Assembly (NCBI GenBank): GCA_947488815.1
Contig: CANLCC010000081.1
Location: 1-5,234, forward strand
Source: CAIQIA01 sp945861105
GTDB taxonomy: Bacteria > Cyanobacteriota > Cyanobacteriia > PCC-6307 > Cyanobiaceae
Direction: 5' to 3'
DNA: 5,234 bases
Shown: piece after piece, positions 1 through 5,234 of the stretch
Position numbering within the stretch: the stretch's first letter is position 1
Layout of the letters: every line of letters begins with the position of its first letter
Notes under the pieces: model-generated
What the model was told of the DNA's origin: nothing
Databases searched by the model: none
What the model saw: only the letters and a program-made list of their open reading frames with translations
Position numbers and translations under genes: made by a program

Positions 1-600
1 ACCCTGCTTGAACAGTCCCAGGCAGTAGGTGATGCGGGCCCGGGCGGCGGTGCTGCCGACTAGTCGACCGCTGTCGCTGCAAAGGCCCGTGGGGACATCG
101 ATGGCCACCAGGGCCCCTGGCCGCCCCTGGTGGCGCCGCGTCAGCAGGCTGGCCAGGGAGTCGTCGATCGGGCGTTGCTGGCCGACGCCAAAGAGGCCAT
201 CGATCCAGAGGGCCCCATCCATGGGATCGGGCTGCCCCTCCAGCACCGGAATCCCTAGCCAGCGGCAGTGGCGGAGGTGGGCGCTTGTCAGCGGTTTGGG
301 GCGCTCAAAAGGGGTCCAGAGGCGTACGGGCACCCCGGCCAGGTGCAGCTCCCGTGCCACCACCAGCCCGTCGCCGCCGTTATGGCCGGGTCCCACCAGT
401 ACCAGGGCCGCCGCTGGCGGCGTGGCGAGCAGCCGGCGGGCGATCGCCAGGGCAGCTTTTTCCATCAGGGCCTCCACCGGCAGGCCACTGGTGAACAGCT
501 GGCTCTCCAGCTCGGCCATCTGGGTCCCCGTCACCAGCAGATGGTCGGCATCGGCCGCTGGCCAGGTGGGCCAAGGGCTAGCGGCAACGGGGTCGGGCAC
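1..600 (-). CDS. nnrE: NAD(P)H-hydrate epimerase (YjeF N-terminal domain), 3' end outside window
   Basis: Metabolite-repair enzyme that epimerises the R and S forms of damaged, hydrated NAD(P)H so that the partner dehydratase can restore NAD(P)H. I translated this frame through 200 codons without a stop. Visible motifs are the glycine-rich GPGHNGGDGLVVAREL (about residues 70-85), WIDGLFGVG (132-140), AIDVPTGLCSDSG (166-178) and TYCLGLFKQG (191-200), in the usual order of the YjeF_N Rossmann-like fold. In many bacteria this domain is fused to an NnrD dehydratase domain of about 280 residues. The reading frame is still open at the left edge, so fusion is likely but not visible. The start is GTG at 600, chosen because GGAGGT lies six bases upstream; an in-frame ATG at 669 would add 23 residues and has no comparable ribosome site. 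The gene is divergent from mnmA. Family assignment is secure. Confidence 0.93.
   Translation of the reverse strand, partial: MPDPVAASPWPTWPAADADHLLVTGTQMAELESQLFTSGLPVEALMEKAALAIARRLLATPPAAALVLVGPGHNGGDGLVVARELHLAGVPVRLWTPFERPKPLTSAHLRHCRWLGIPVLEGQPDPMDGALWIDGLFGVGQQRPIDDSLASLLTRRHQGRPGALVAIDVPTGLCSDSGRLVGSTAARARITYCLGLFKQG
440..447. repeat. HIP1-type octamer palindrome
   Basis: GCGATCGC, embedded in the 10-bp palindrome GGCGATCGCC, lies inside nnrE. This is the core of the highly iterated palindrome common in many cyanobacterial genomes. Only one exact copy was seen in the window, so it is compatible with a cyanobacterial origin but not diagnostic, and it may simply reflect coding sequence (a Leu-Ala-Ile-Ala-Arg stretch). 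Confidence 0.5.
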
Positions 601-606
601 GGGGGG

Positions 607-612
607 ACCTCC
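607..612 (-). promoter_or_regulatory. Shine-Dalgarno of nnrE, decides the GTG start
   Basis: On the minus strand GGAGGT is followed by six cytosines and then GTG at 600. It is a near-perfect anti-16S match at good spacing and the best ribosome site seen in the window. It supports GTG 600 over the in-frame ATG at 669. An ATG at 632 is out of frame with nnrE. Confidence 0.75.
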
Positions 613-663
613 AGGGGCTTGGACGTGGCCATGGGGGGGCTGGCCGTAATCGGCCCGGCACAG

Positions 664-676
664 TTCCATGATGGAA
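664..676. repeat. 13-bp perfect palindrome in the nnrE-mnmA divergent region
   Basis: TTCCAT-G-ATGGAA gives two 6-base arms around one central base. It lies 44 bases before the mnmA start and 64 bases before the GTG start of nnrE, inside the only intergenic stretch shared by the two divergent genes. The position suits an operator, but arms this short can arise by chance and no second copy was seen nearby. If nnrE started at ATG 669, the palindrome would overlap its start codon. No convincing -35/-10 pair was found in 601-719 on either strand. Confidence 0.3.
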
Positions 677-719
677 TCAAATCTCGTCCTGTCTGCCCTA
701 AGGCGGGCGAACCCCCGTT

Positions 720-1949
720 GTGGCCCGTTTTTCCGCACCCCCCCAGCCCACTGCTCCCGGTGCGGCCCCTGCGGCCACACCGGCCGGGGCGGCGGCGATT
801 GAGCGGCTGCGGGCTTGGCCAGGCGTGCGGCGGGTGGCGGTGGGACTCTCGGGTGGGGTGGACAGTTCCCTGACGGCGGCCTTGCTGGTGGAGGCCGGTT
901 GGCAGGTGGAGGGCCTCACCCTCTGGTTGATGAGTGGGAAGGGCGCCTGCTGCGCCGAGGGGTTGGTGGATGCGGCGGCCATCTGCGACCAGCTGGGGGT
1001 TCCCCACCATGTGGTCGATTCCCGGGCCACGTTCCAAACGCAGATCGTCGAGTTTCTGGTGGAGGGCTATGGCGCCGGGGTTACCCCCCTGCCCTGCTCC
1101 CGTTGCAACCGGGAGGTGAAGTTTGGGCCGATGTTGGCCTGGGCGGCCGAGGAGCGGGGGATGGGCCGCATCGCCACCGGCCATTACGCCCGGGTACGCC
1201 TTAGCGAGGCTGCCGATCCCCTGCCCGTGCCGGGCGACGGCAAGGGCCGCCACCAGCTGCTGCGCGGCCTCGATCAACGCAAGGACCAGAGCTATTTCCT
1301 CTACGACCTCCCCCAGGAGATCCTGGGGCGGCTGGTGTTTCCCCTGGGCGAGCTCACCAAGGCCGACACCCGGTTGGAGGCCGCCCGCCACGGCCTGCGC
1401 ACCGCAGAGAAACCGGAAAGCCAGGACCTCTGCCTGGCCGATCACCACGGGTCCATGAAGGCGTTCCTGGATGCCTACCTGCCGCCCCGCCAGGGCCAGA
1501 TTGTTTTCAGCGATGGACGGGTGCTGGGCGAACACGACGGCATCGAGCACTTCACGATTGGCCAGCGCCGCGGCCTCGGCGTGGCCTGGAGCGAACCGTT
1601 GCATGTGGTTCGCCTTGATGGCGCCATGAACCAGGTGGTGGTGGCTCCCCGGTCCGAGGCTGCCCGTTGCGGAGCCCTCGTTGGCGCCGTCAACTGGCTG
1701 TCCATGGCCCCGCCCGAGGCGCCGATCGCCGTGGAGGTGCAGGTGCGCTATCGCAGTGGCCCTGAGCCGGCCACCCTGTTCCCCCTACCTGCCACGGAGG
1801 CCGACCGGCAGGCGGGTCGACCCCACCGTTGTCGGCTGGAGTTTGCCGAGGAGCAGTTCTCGATCACCCCGGGCCAGGCAGCCGTGTTTTATGCGGGTGA
1901 AGTGGTCCTCGGCGGGGGTCTGATTCAAAAGGACCCCTCTGCGGCCTAG
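720..1949 (+). CDS. mnmA: tRNA-uridine 2-sulfurtransferase MnmA
   Basis: Cytosolic ATP-dependent enzyme that adds sulfur to C2 of the wobble uridine (U34) in Lys, Glu and Gln tRNAs. It adenylates U34 and then replaces the oxygen with persulfide sulfur supplied by a cysteine desulfurase relay. The protein has 409 residues, slightly long for the family because of an Ala/Pro-rich leader (about 1-26). The PP-loop SGGVDSS is at 44-50, PCSRCNREVKFG at 125-136 carries the Cys129 nucleophile, ATGHYAR is at 152-158, and KPESQDLC ends at Cys238, the persulfide-bearing position. EHFTIGQRRGLGV (276-288) and the C-terminal beta-barrel with ITPGQAAVFY (382-391) follow. The GTG start is forced: an in-frame TAA at 699-701 lies upstream and no other start codon intervenes. 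The upstream ribosome site is weak (AGGCGG, 13 bases away). The gene converges on the ferredoxin gene with 14 bases between the stops. Confidence 0.96.
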   Translation: MARFSAPPQPTAPGAAPAATPAGAAAIERLRAWPGVRRVAVGLSGGVDSSLTAALLVEAGWQVEGLTLWLMSGKGACCAEGLVDAAAICDQLGVPHHVVDSRATFQTQIVEFLVEGYGAGVTPLPCSRCNREVKFGPMLAWAAEERGMGRIATGHYARVRLSEAADPLPVPGDGKGRHQLLRGLDQRKDQSYFLYDLPQEILGRLVFPLGELTKADTRLEAARHGLRTAEKPESQDLCLADHHGSMKAFLDAYLPPRQGQIVFSDGRVLGEHDGIEHFTIGQRRGLGVAWSEPLHVVRLDGAMNQVVVAPRSEAARCGALVGAVNWLSMAPPEAPIAVEVQVRYRSGPEPATLFPLPATEADRQAGRPHRCRLEFAEEQFSITPGQAAVFYAGEVVLGGGLIQKDPSAA

Positions 1950-1963
1950 TCGGCTGCCTTGAT

Positions 1964-2221
1964 TTACCAGTAAGGATCGCTGGCCCAGGCCACGGTTAGG
2001 GGGCCGGCCGGGCTGGGGGGCACCTGGGCGATGCAGGCCCTTTCGATCTCGCCGTTGACCTCGATTTCACAGGCGCCGCAGCTGCCCCCCAGGCAGCCCG
2101 TGGGGATGGCCAAGCCTGCCGCCGCTGCCGCTACTAGCCAGTCCTGACCGGGGAGGGCCGTGCTGATCTGGCCGTCGGGCCAGTGGATTGTCACCGGACC
2201 CTGGGACCCCATCACCGTCAT
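1964..2221 (-). CDS. short stand-alone [2Fe-2S] ferredoxin, coupled to cobQ
   Basis: An 85-residue soluble protein of the 2Fe-2S ferredoxin (beta-grasp, Fer2) type, expected to carry one electron in the cytosol. Cysteines sit at 43, 48, 51 and 63 (GCLGGSCGAC, then RAC), giving C-x4-C-x2-C-x11-C. Photosynthetic plant-type ferredoxins have about 29 residues before the fourth cysteine. The x11 spacing and the NGEIERAC context instead resemble the N-terminal cluster domain of molybdenum hydroxylase small subunits (CoxS / aldehyde oxidoreductase), but the second helical cluster domain of those proteins is absent. The N-terminal part (about 9-30) fits the beta-hairpin of the fold, and the protein ends in DPYW. 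The ATG overlaps the cobQ stop as ATGA, so translation is probably coupled; Met4 is an alternative start. The partner and reaction are unknown. Reduction of cobalt or another corrinoid-linked step is inference from the operon. Confidence 0.88.
   Translation of the reverse strand: MTVMGSQGPVTIHWPDGQISTALPGQDWLVAAAAAGLAIPTGCLGGSCGACEIEVNGEIERACIAQVPPSPAGPLTVAWASDPYW
2218..2221 (-). other. ATGA overlap joining cobQ and the ferredoxin gene
   Basis: On the minus strand the ferredoxin ATG (2221-2219) and the cobQ TGA (2220-2218) share the bases ATGA. No clear Shine-Dalgarno stands at proper distance before this ATG; the nearest GGAG-like bases, in the final cobQ codons, are too far upstream. This points to termination-reinitiation coupling. 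Confidence 0.85.
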
Positions 2222-3741
2222 CGCAGCAGCGGCTCCAGGTTCACATGGGCTTCAAACGCATCGGCGAGCCGATCAAGCAGGGCCTCCCGTTGTTGGCTGT
2301 GGTGGGGCACCGTTTCCGGTAATGGAGCCAATCCTTTGCGGTGCCTCAGGCCATTGAGCCAGCGGCGGCGCCAGGCCCCACTTTCAAACACCCCATGGAG
2401 GTAGGTGCCAGCCACCAGGCCGCCCTGGTCGCCCAAGGGCTGGCACCAGCCCAGATCGGCGGCGGCGGCGATCGGTTGGCAGGCTCCCTGGGCGTACGGG
2501 TCTTGGAGCTGGCTGTGGCCCCGATGCAACTCAAAGCCCTCGAGTTCTAAGGACGGCTCCCCTGCCGGCCAGAGGGCCAGGCTGCGGCGCTGGGTGAGGG
2601 CCTTGGTGTCTGTAAACACCGTGTCCAGGGGCAGCAATCCCAGGCCCCGGGCTTGGCCGGCCCTGCCCCCTTCCAGGCCCTGGGGGTCCTGTAGGGATGC
2701 TCCCAGCATCTGCAGGCCGCCGCAGATGCCGAACACCTGGCCGCCGCGGAAGCCGTAATGGACCAGCTCCTCCCCCAGGCCACTGGCCTGGAGCGCGGCC
2801 AGATCCCGCAAGGTTTGCTTACTCCCCGGCACGATCACCGCATCGGGCTGGCCCAGGGGTTGGCCGGCCTGGAGCCAGCGCAGCTGGACACTTGGTTCGG
2901 CCTCAAGCGGATCGAGGTCGGAGAAATTGCTGAGCGAGGGCAGGCGCAGCACGGCGATCTCGAGCTCGGCGTCCAACTTGCGGCCGCGGCGCTCCAGGAG
3001 GTCGAGGGAGTCTTCCGGCGGAAAGAGCTCATCGAGCCAGGGCATTACCCCAAGCACCGGCACACCGGTGTGCTGCTCCAGCCAGGAGCGCCCGGAATCA
3101 AAGAGTTCGCGGCGGCCGCGGAAGCGATTGATCAGCAGCCCGCGGATTAGGGGCCGTTCCACTGGCCTCAGGAGGTCCAGGGTGCCTACGAGCTGGGCGA
3201 ACACCCCGCCCCGCTCGATATCGGCCACCAGTAGGCAGTGGGCCTTCAAGTATTGGGCCAGACGCAGGTTGGTGAGATCCCGAGATTGCAGGTTCACTTC
3301 CACCGGGCTGCCGGCCCCCTCGAGCACCAATCGCCCGCCGGGATGGGCCTGCTGCAAGCTTTCGAGGCCAGTGCGAATCGCCGCCCAGCCGGGCTTGAAC
3401 CAGTCGCGGTAGTAGTGCTCAGCCCGGGCCGTGCCGACGGATTGGCCCAGGTGAATCACCTCGCTGGTGCTGTCGCCCTGGGGTTTGAGCAGCACCGGGT
3501 TCATGGTGCAGTTGGGCTCTAGGCCAGCGGCCCAGGCCTGCAGGGCCTGGGAATAGGCCATCTCGCCGCCAGCCTGATCCACCCAGGCGTTGTTGCTCAT
3601 GTTCTGGCCCTTGAAGGGCAGGGGCGTTTCGCCGCGGCGACGCAGCACCCGGCAGAGGGCAGCGGTCATCAGCGATTTGCCGGCTCCGCTAGAGGTGCCA
3701 AGCACCATCAAGGGCCTGGGGAAGGGCGGGCTGCTGGCCAT
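2218..3741 (-). CDS. cobQ: cobyric acid synthase CobQ
   Basis: Glutamine- and ATP-dependent amidase that converts adenosylcobyrinic acid a,c-diamide to adenosylcobyric acid by amidating side chains b, d, e and g, in the late corrin pathway. It has 507 residues, the usual length. The N-terminal dethiobiotin-synthetase-like domain shows P-loop GTSSGAGKS (15-23), PFKGQNMSNNAWV (42-54), EGAGSPVEVNLQSRDLTN (141-158) and IERGGVFAQLVGTLDLL (175-191). The C-terminal class I glutaminase domain shows VPGSKQTLRDLA (304-315), nucleophile Cys340 in FGICGGLQMLG, GFELHRGHS (402-410) and His449 in GTYLHGVFE. ATG 3741 was chosen because the P-loop then starts about 15 residues in and the codon overlaps the upstream stop; the frame stays open to 3819 but that extension is Pro/Ala-rich and unlike the family. 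It is the middle gene of a three-gene unit. Cyanobacteria generally make pseudocobalamin, so that is the probable end product. Confidence 0.97.
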   Translation of the reverse strand: MASSPPFPRPLMVLGTSSGAGKSLMTAALCRVLRRRGETPLPFKGQNMSNNAWVDQAGGEMAYSQALQAWAAGLEPNCTMNPVLLKPQGDSTSEVIHLGQSVGTARAEHYYRDWFKPGWAAIRTGLESLQQAHPGGRLVLEGAGSPVEVNLQSRDLTNLRLAQYLKAHCLLVADIERGGVFAQLVGTLDLLRPVERPLIRGLLINRFRGRRELFDSGRSWLEQHTGVPVLGVMPWLDELFPPEDSLDLLERRGRKLDAELEIAVLRLPSLSNFSDLDPLEAEPSVQLRWLQAGQPLGQPDAVIVPGSKQTLRDLAALQASGLGEELVHYGFRGGQVFGICGGLQMLGASLQDPQGLEGGRAGQARGLGLLPLDTVFTDTKALTQRRSLALWPAGEPSLELEGFELHRGHSQLQDPYAQGACQPIAAAADLGWCQPLGDQGGLVAGTYLHGVFESGAWRRRWLNGLRHRKGLAPLPETVPHHSQQREALLDRLADAFEAHVNLEPLLR

Positions 3742-3743
3742 CA
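3739..3743 (-). other. TGATG overlap joining the small conserved gene and cobQ
   Basis: The TGA of the upstream gene (3743-3741) and the ATG of cobQ (3741-3739) share one base, giving TGATG on the minus strand. The preceding 20 bases hold no purine-rich ribosome site, so cobQ is probably translated by reinitiation after the upstream gene. Confidence 0.85.
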
Positions 3744-4121
3744 GAGCCGGGGCCAGTGGCGTTGCAACCAGCCCCAGAGCCGTTGGCCGGGGTTGGCCCG
3801 CGGGATCTCGGCGCTCCACGGCGCCAGCACCTGCCGGCCAAGGGGGGTGAGCCGCACCCGCTCAGTCAGGCCCTGGCCATCCACCTCCCGCCGCAACACA
3901 CCCAGCTGGATCAACCAGATCAAGTGGCCCTCCGCCTCGTAGGCGCCCACGGGGCTAAGGCACCATCCGATGGCCGCTGGGGCCTTGGCCAGGTCATTGC
4001 TACCCAGGGCCCGGGATTCAAGGTGCTTGTAAAAGGCCTGGCGAAAGGGCAGGCAGCGCAGGGCCAGTCGGCCCCGCCGCAGTGCCCGCGGGGTTGTAGA
4101 TCCGATGCCGTCCTCGCCCAC
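3741..4121 (-). CDS. conserved cyanobacterial small protein, probably Npun_F0494 family
   Basis: A 126-residue basic protein without signal peptide or obvious membrane segment. An Arg-rich N-terminal stretch, ALRRGRLALRCLPFRQAFY (about 13-31), resembles what I remember of the Npun_F0494 family, a function-unknown family of cyanobacteria. Residues 60-100 include LIWLIQLGVLRREVDGQG (67-84) and VRLTPLGRQVL (89-99). That layout, a helix, a short beta hairpin and then LTPLGR, is typical of the wing end of winged-helix domains, so nucleic-acid binding is possible but unproven; no clear recognition helix was identified. The C-terminus is Trp/Arg rich (LWGWLQRHWPRL). GTG 4121 is the only usable start after an in-frame TGA at 4143-4145, and its ribosome site is weak. 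It overlaps cobQ by one base and is first in the visible unit, so any promoter should lie in 4122-4222. Function is not known. Confidence 0.8.
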   Translation of the reverse strand: MGEDGIGSTTPRALRRGRLALRCLPFRQAFYKHLESRALGSNDLAKAPAAIGWCLSPVGAYEAEGHLIWLIQLGVLRREVDGQGLTERVRLTPLGRQVLAPWSAEIPRANPGQRLWGWLQRHWPRL

Positions 4122-4222
4122 GCCGCCTGCTCGCCTTGCGGGTCATTCTCTTGCCTGGGGGTCCCGATTGCGGCTGGTGGTGGGCCATGCAGCAGGCTGG
4201 AGTCCTTGATCCGCCTGGCGCC

Positions 4223-4813
4223 ATGTTGGTACTCGCTTCCGCCTCCCCAGCCCGGCGCCGGTTGCTGCAGCAGGCGGCCATTCCCCATCGGGTCCAGGTC
4301 AGTGGCGTTGATGAGGGGGCCATCACGGCGGCTGATCCCAGCGAGCTGGTGCGGTTGCTGGCCCAGGCCAAGGCCCAGGCGGTGGTGGACACGCTCGAGC
4401 CAGGCGCGGGACAAAACGTGCTCGGCTGCGATTCCCTGCTGGTGTTTGCCGGTGAGGTCTTTGGCAAGCCAGCCGATCCCCGGGAGGCCACCCGCCGCTG
4501 GCAGCGGATGGCTGGAGGTTGGGGCGAGCTGCATACGGGCCATTGCTTGCTGAAGCCTGCCGGGGCTGGGGTTGGCACCAGGCTTCCCCAAGCAGGGGCG
4601 ATCCAGCTGGAGACGGTTACCACCCGGGTGCAGTTTGCGGCCCTCACCACAAGCGAGATCGAGGCCTATGTGGCCACGGGGGAACCGTTGCAATGCGCCG
4701 GTGGTTTTGCCCTTGAGGGCATGGGCGGCCAGATGGTGGAACGGATCGAGGGTTGCTTTAGCAATGTGATCGGCCTGAGCCTGCCCCTGCTGCGCCGTTG
4801 GCTGGCGGCTTGA
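4223..4813 (+). CDS. maf: Maf-family nucleoside triphosphate pyrophosphatase
   Basis: Maf/Ham1-superfold enzyme that hydrolyses non-canonical or modified nucleoside triphosphates to the monophosphate and pyrophosphate, acting as a cytosolic house-cleaning enzyme. It has 196 residues, the normal length. Seen are the N-terminal LASASPARRRLL (4-15), SGVDEGAI (27-34), GCDSLLVF (68-75) with the putative catalytic-base Asp70, FGKPADP (80-86), ATGEPLQCAGGFALEGMGG (151-169) and IEGCFSNVIGLSLPLL (175-190). The Asp is preceded by Cys where many Mafs have Ala or Val. Which substrate group it belongs to (dTTP/UTP type or m7GTP type) cannot be settled here. ATG 4223 was chosen because LVLASASPARR follows directly, as in the family. 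The frame is open back to a TTG at 4136, but the added segment is not family-like. No good Shine-Dalgarno precedes either start. It converges on psbC. Confidence 0.94.
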   Translation: MLVLASASPARRRLLQQAAIPHRVQVSGVDEGAITAADPSELVRLLAQAKAQAVVDTLEPGAGQNVLGCDSLLVFAGEVFGKPADPREATRRWQRMAGGWGELHTGHCLLKPAGAGVGTRLPQAGAIQLETVTTRVQFAALTTSEIEAYVATGEPLQCAGGFALEGMGGQMVERIEGCFSNVIGLSLPLLRRWLAA

Positions 4814-4850
4814 TCTTCGCCTTGGCGCCCCTGCCCCGGGACCTGACCAT

Positions 4851-4877
4851 AAAAAAGCCCCCGCTTACGGCGGGGGC
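4851..4877 (-). terminator. intrinsic terminator of psbC
   Basis: On the minus strand GCGGGGGC is not the first arm read; reading leftward, GCCCCCGC (4877-4870) is followed by a 5-base loop CGTAA, then GCGGGGGC (4864-4857) and six T (4856-4851). The 8-bp stem is perfect and entirely G-C. The U tract is on the minus-strand transcript only, 37 bases after the psbC stop codon, so it ends the psbC message. On the plus strand no T run follows the stem, so it should not be an efficient terminator for maf. Confidence 0.93.
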
Positions 4878-4913
4878 AGGGGTTGGGTTGATCCAGGGAA
4901 CGGAGCCCCGAAC

Positions 4914-5234
4914 TCAATCCAGGTCAGGCATGGCCAAGGTGGGCTCGGCCTTGCGGTCGATGCCTTTTTCGAAGCCAGCAGCTGCGGCGCGGGCGCGGCC
5001 CGCATGCCAGAGGTGACCAACCAAGAAGAAGAACGCCAACACGAACTGAGTGGAAGCGAGCCACTGACGGATGTTGACGAAGTTCACCGAGTTGGGCTCG
5101 GTGATGATGCCGCCCACGGAATTGAGGGAAGCATTCGGGGCGTGGGTCATGTATTCAGCGGCCCGGCGCACTTGCCAGGGCTGAATGTCGTTCTGGAGCT
5201 TGTCCAGGCTCAGGCCATTGGGGCCCCGCAGGGG
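4914..5234 (-). CDS. psbC: photosystem II CP43 chlorophyll-binding protein, C-terminal part
   Basis: Core antenna protein of photosystem II in the thylakoid membrane, binding chlorophyll a and contributing a luminal loop to the oxygen-evolving site. The last 106 codons are present and run off the right edge, starting at PLRGPNGLSLDKLQNDIQPW and ending AMPDLD. Residues about 66-80 of the visible part form the last membrane helix (WLASTQFVLAFFFLVGHLWHAG), whose His residues are chlorophyll ligands in the family, followed by the stromal GRARAAAAGFEKGIDR tail. By remembered family numbering the visible part begins near residue 368 of about 473, so the Mn-cluster residues Glu354 and Arg357 lie just outside. 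It has WQV-RR where plants and Synechocystis have WQERR, and NIRQWLASTQ in the loop, a marine-picocyanobacterial variant. The stop is TGA at 4916-4914. psbD is expected upstream, beyond the window. A strong terminator follows. Confidence 0.97.
   Translation of the reverse strand, partial: PLRGPNGLSLDKLQNDIQPWQVRRAAEYMTHAPNASLNSVGGIITEPNSVNFVNIRQWLASTQFVLAFFFLVGHLWHAGRARAAAAGFEKGIDRKAEPTLAMPDLD

Noticed and set aside
601..719. Sigma-70 promoters for nnrE and mnmA
   Set aside because: TTGATT and GATTAC on the minus strand are 23 bases apart, too far for a standard promoter, and the plus-strand TGCCCTAAG has no -35 partner. No call is justified.
29..873. Plus-strand open frames of about 200 codons opposite nnrE
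   Set aside because: The minus strand here encodes a complete YjeF_N motif series, while the plus-strand translations are Arg/Gly/Pro-rich and resemble no family. They are shadows.
531..1604. A 357-codon open frame antisense to mnmA and overlapping the nnrE start
   Set aside because: It is opposite a fully conserved mnmA, has no recognisable motif, and its composition (Gly, Ala, Pro, His, Gln rich) is what a GC-rich antisense frame produces. Its part before 600 uses a different frame from the real nnrE.
1941..1975. Possible mnmA terminator in the 14-base convergent gap
   Set aside because: GCGGCC and GGCTGC can form only a short imperfect stem, and the following CTTGATTT is not a real U tract.
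2458..2474. GCG-type trinucleotide run
   Set aside because: It encodes part of an Ala-rich stretch of CobQ (IAAAAD) and reflects codon bias, not a functional repeat.
3742..3819. 26-residue N-terminal extension of CobQ
   Set aside because: The extension overlaps the upstream gene, is Pro/Ala-rich and not family-like, while ATG 3741 sits in a TGATG junction and gives a normal CobQ N-terminus.
4136..4222. 29-residue N-terminal extension of Maf from a TTG
   Set aside because: Maf proteins start almost directly before the hydrophobic strand and SASPARR motif; ATG 4223 does this, and the extension has no family-like feature.
3756..4693. Long open frames opposite the Npun_F0494-like gene and opposite maf
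   Set aside because: They are low-complexity shadows of two genes with clear conserved motifs, and they cross the divergent intergenic region without any start signal.

Overview
The window is GC-rich, densely packed chromosomal DNA from a cyanobacterium. The clearest marker is the C-terminal quarter of photosystem II protein CP43 (PsbC) at the right edge. Its sequence variant (PWQVRRAAEYMTHAPNAS and NIRQWLASTQFVL), the compact gene spacing and the high GC point to the marine Synechococcus / Cyanobium group rather than Prochlorococcus or a filamentous form. That placement rests on remembered family sequences, not on a search.

Layout from left to right: (1) 1-600, minus strand: N-terminal 200 codons of an NAD(P)H-hydrate epimerase (nnrE / YjeF_N), running off the left edge. 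(2) 601-719: divergent intergenic region with the nnrE Shine-Dalgarno and a 13-bp perfect palindrome. (3) 720-1949, plus strand: mnmA, tRNA-uridine 2-sulfurtransferase. (4) 1964-4121, minus strand: a tightly overlapped three-gene unit transcribed from right to left. It holds a small conserved cyanobacterial protein (probable Npun_F0494 family), cobQ (cobyric acid synthase) and a short [2Fe-2S] ferredoxin. The junctions are TGATG and ATGA overlaps. (5) 4122-4222: divergent intergenic region. (6) 4223-4813, plus strand: maf, a nucleotide pyrophosphatase. (7) 4814-4913: intergenic region with a strong intrinsic terminator serving the minus strand. (8) 4914-5234, minus strand: 3' end of psbC.

Most genes are housekeeping: metabolite repair, tRNA thiolation, cobamide synthesis, nucleotide sanitation and photosynthesis. 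No mobile element, CRISPR array, rRNA or tRNA gene, or phage gene was seen. The least explained item is the minus-strand trio. An uncharacterised wing-like small protein and a stand-alone ferredoxin are both translationally coupled to cobQ. The ferredoxin's cysteine spacing (C-x4-C-x2-C-x11-C) is that of the N-terminal cluster of molybdenum hydroxylases, not of photosynthetic ferredoxin. An electron-transfer role linked to corrinoid chemistry is a plausible but unproven reading.
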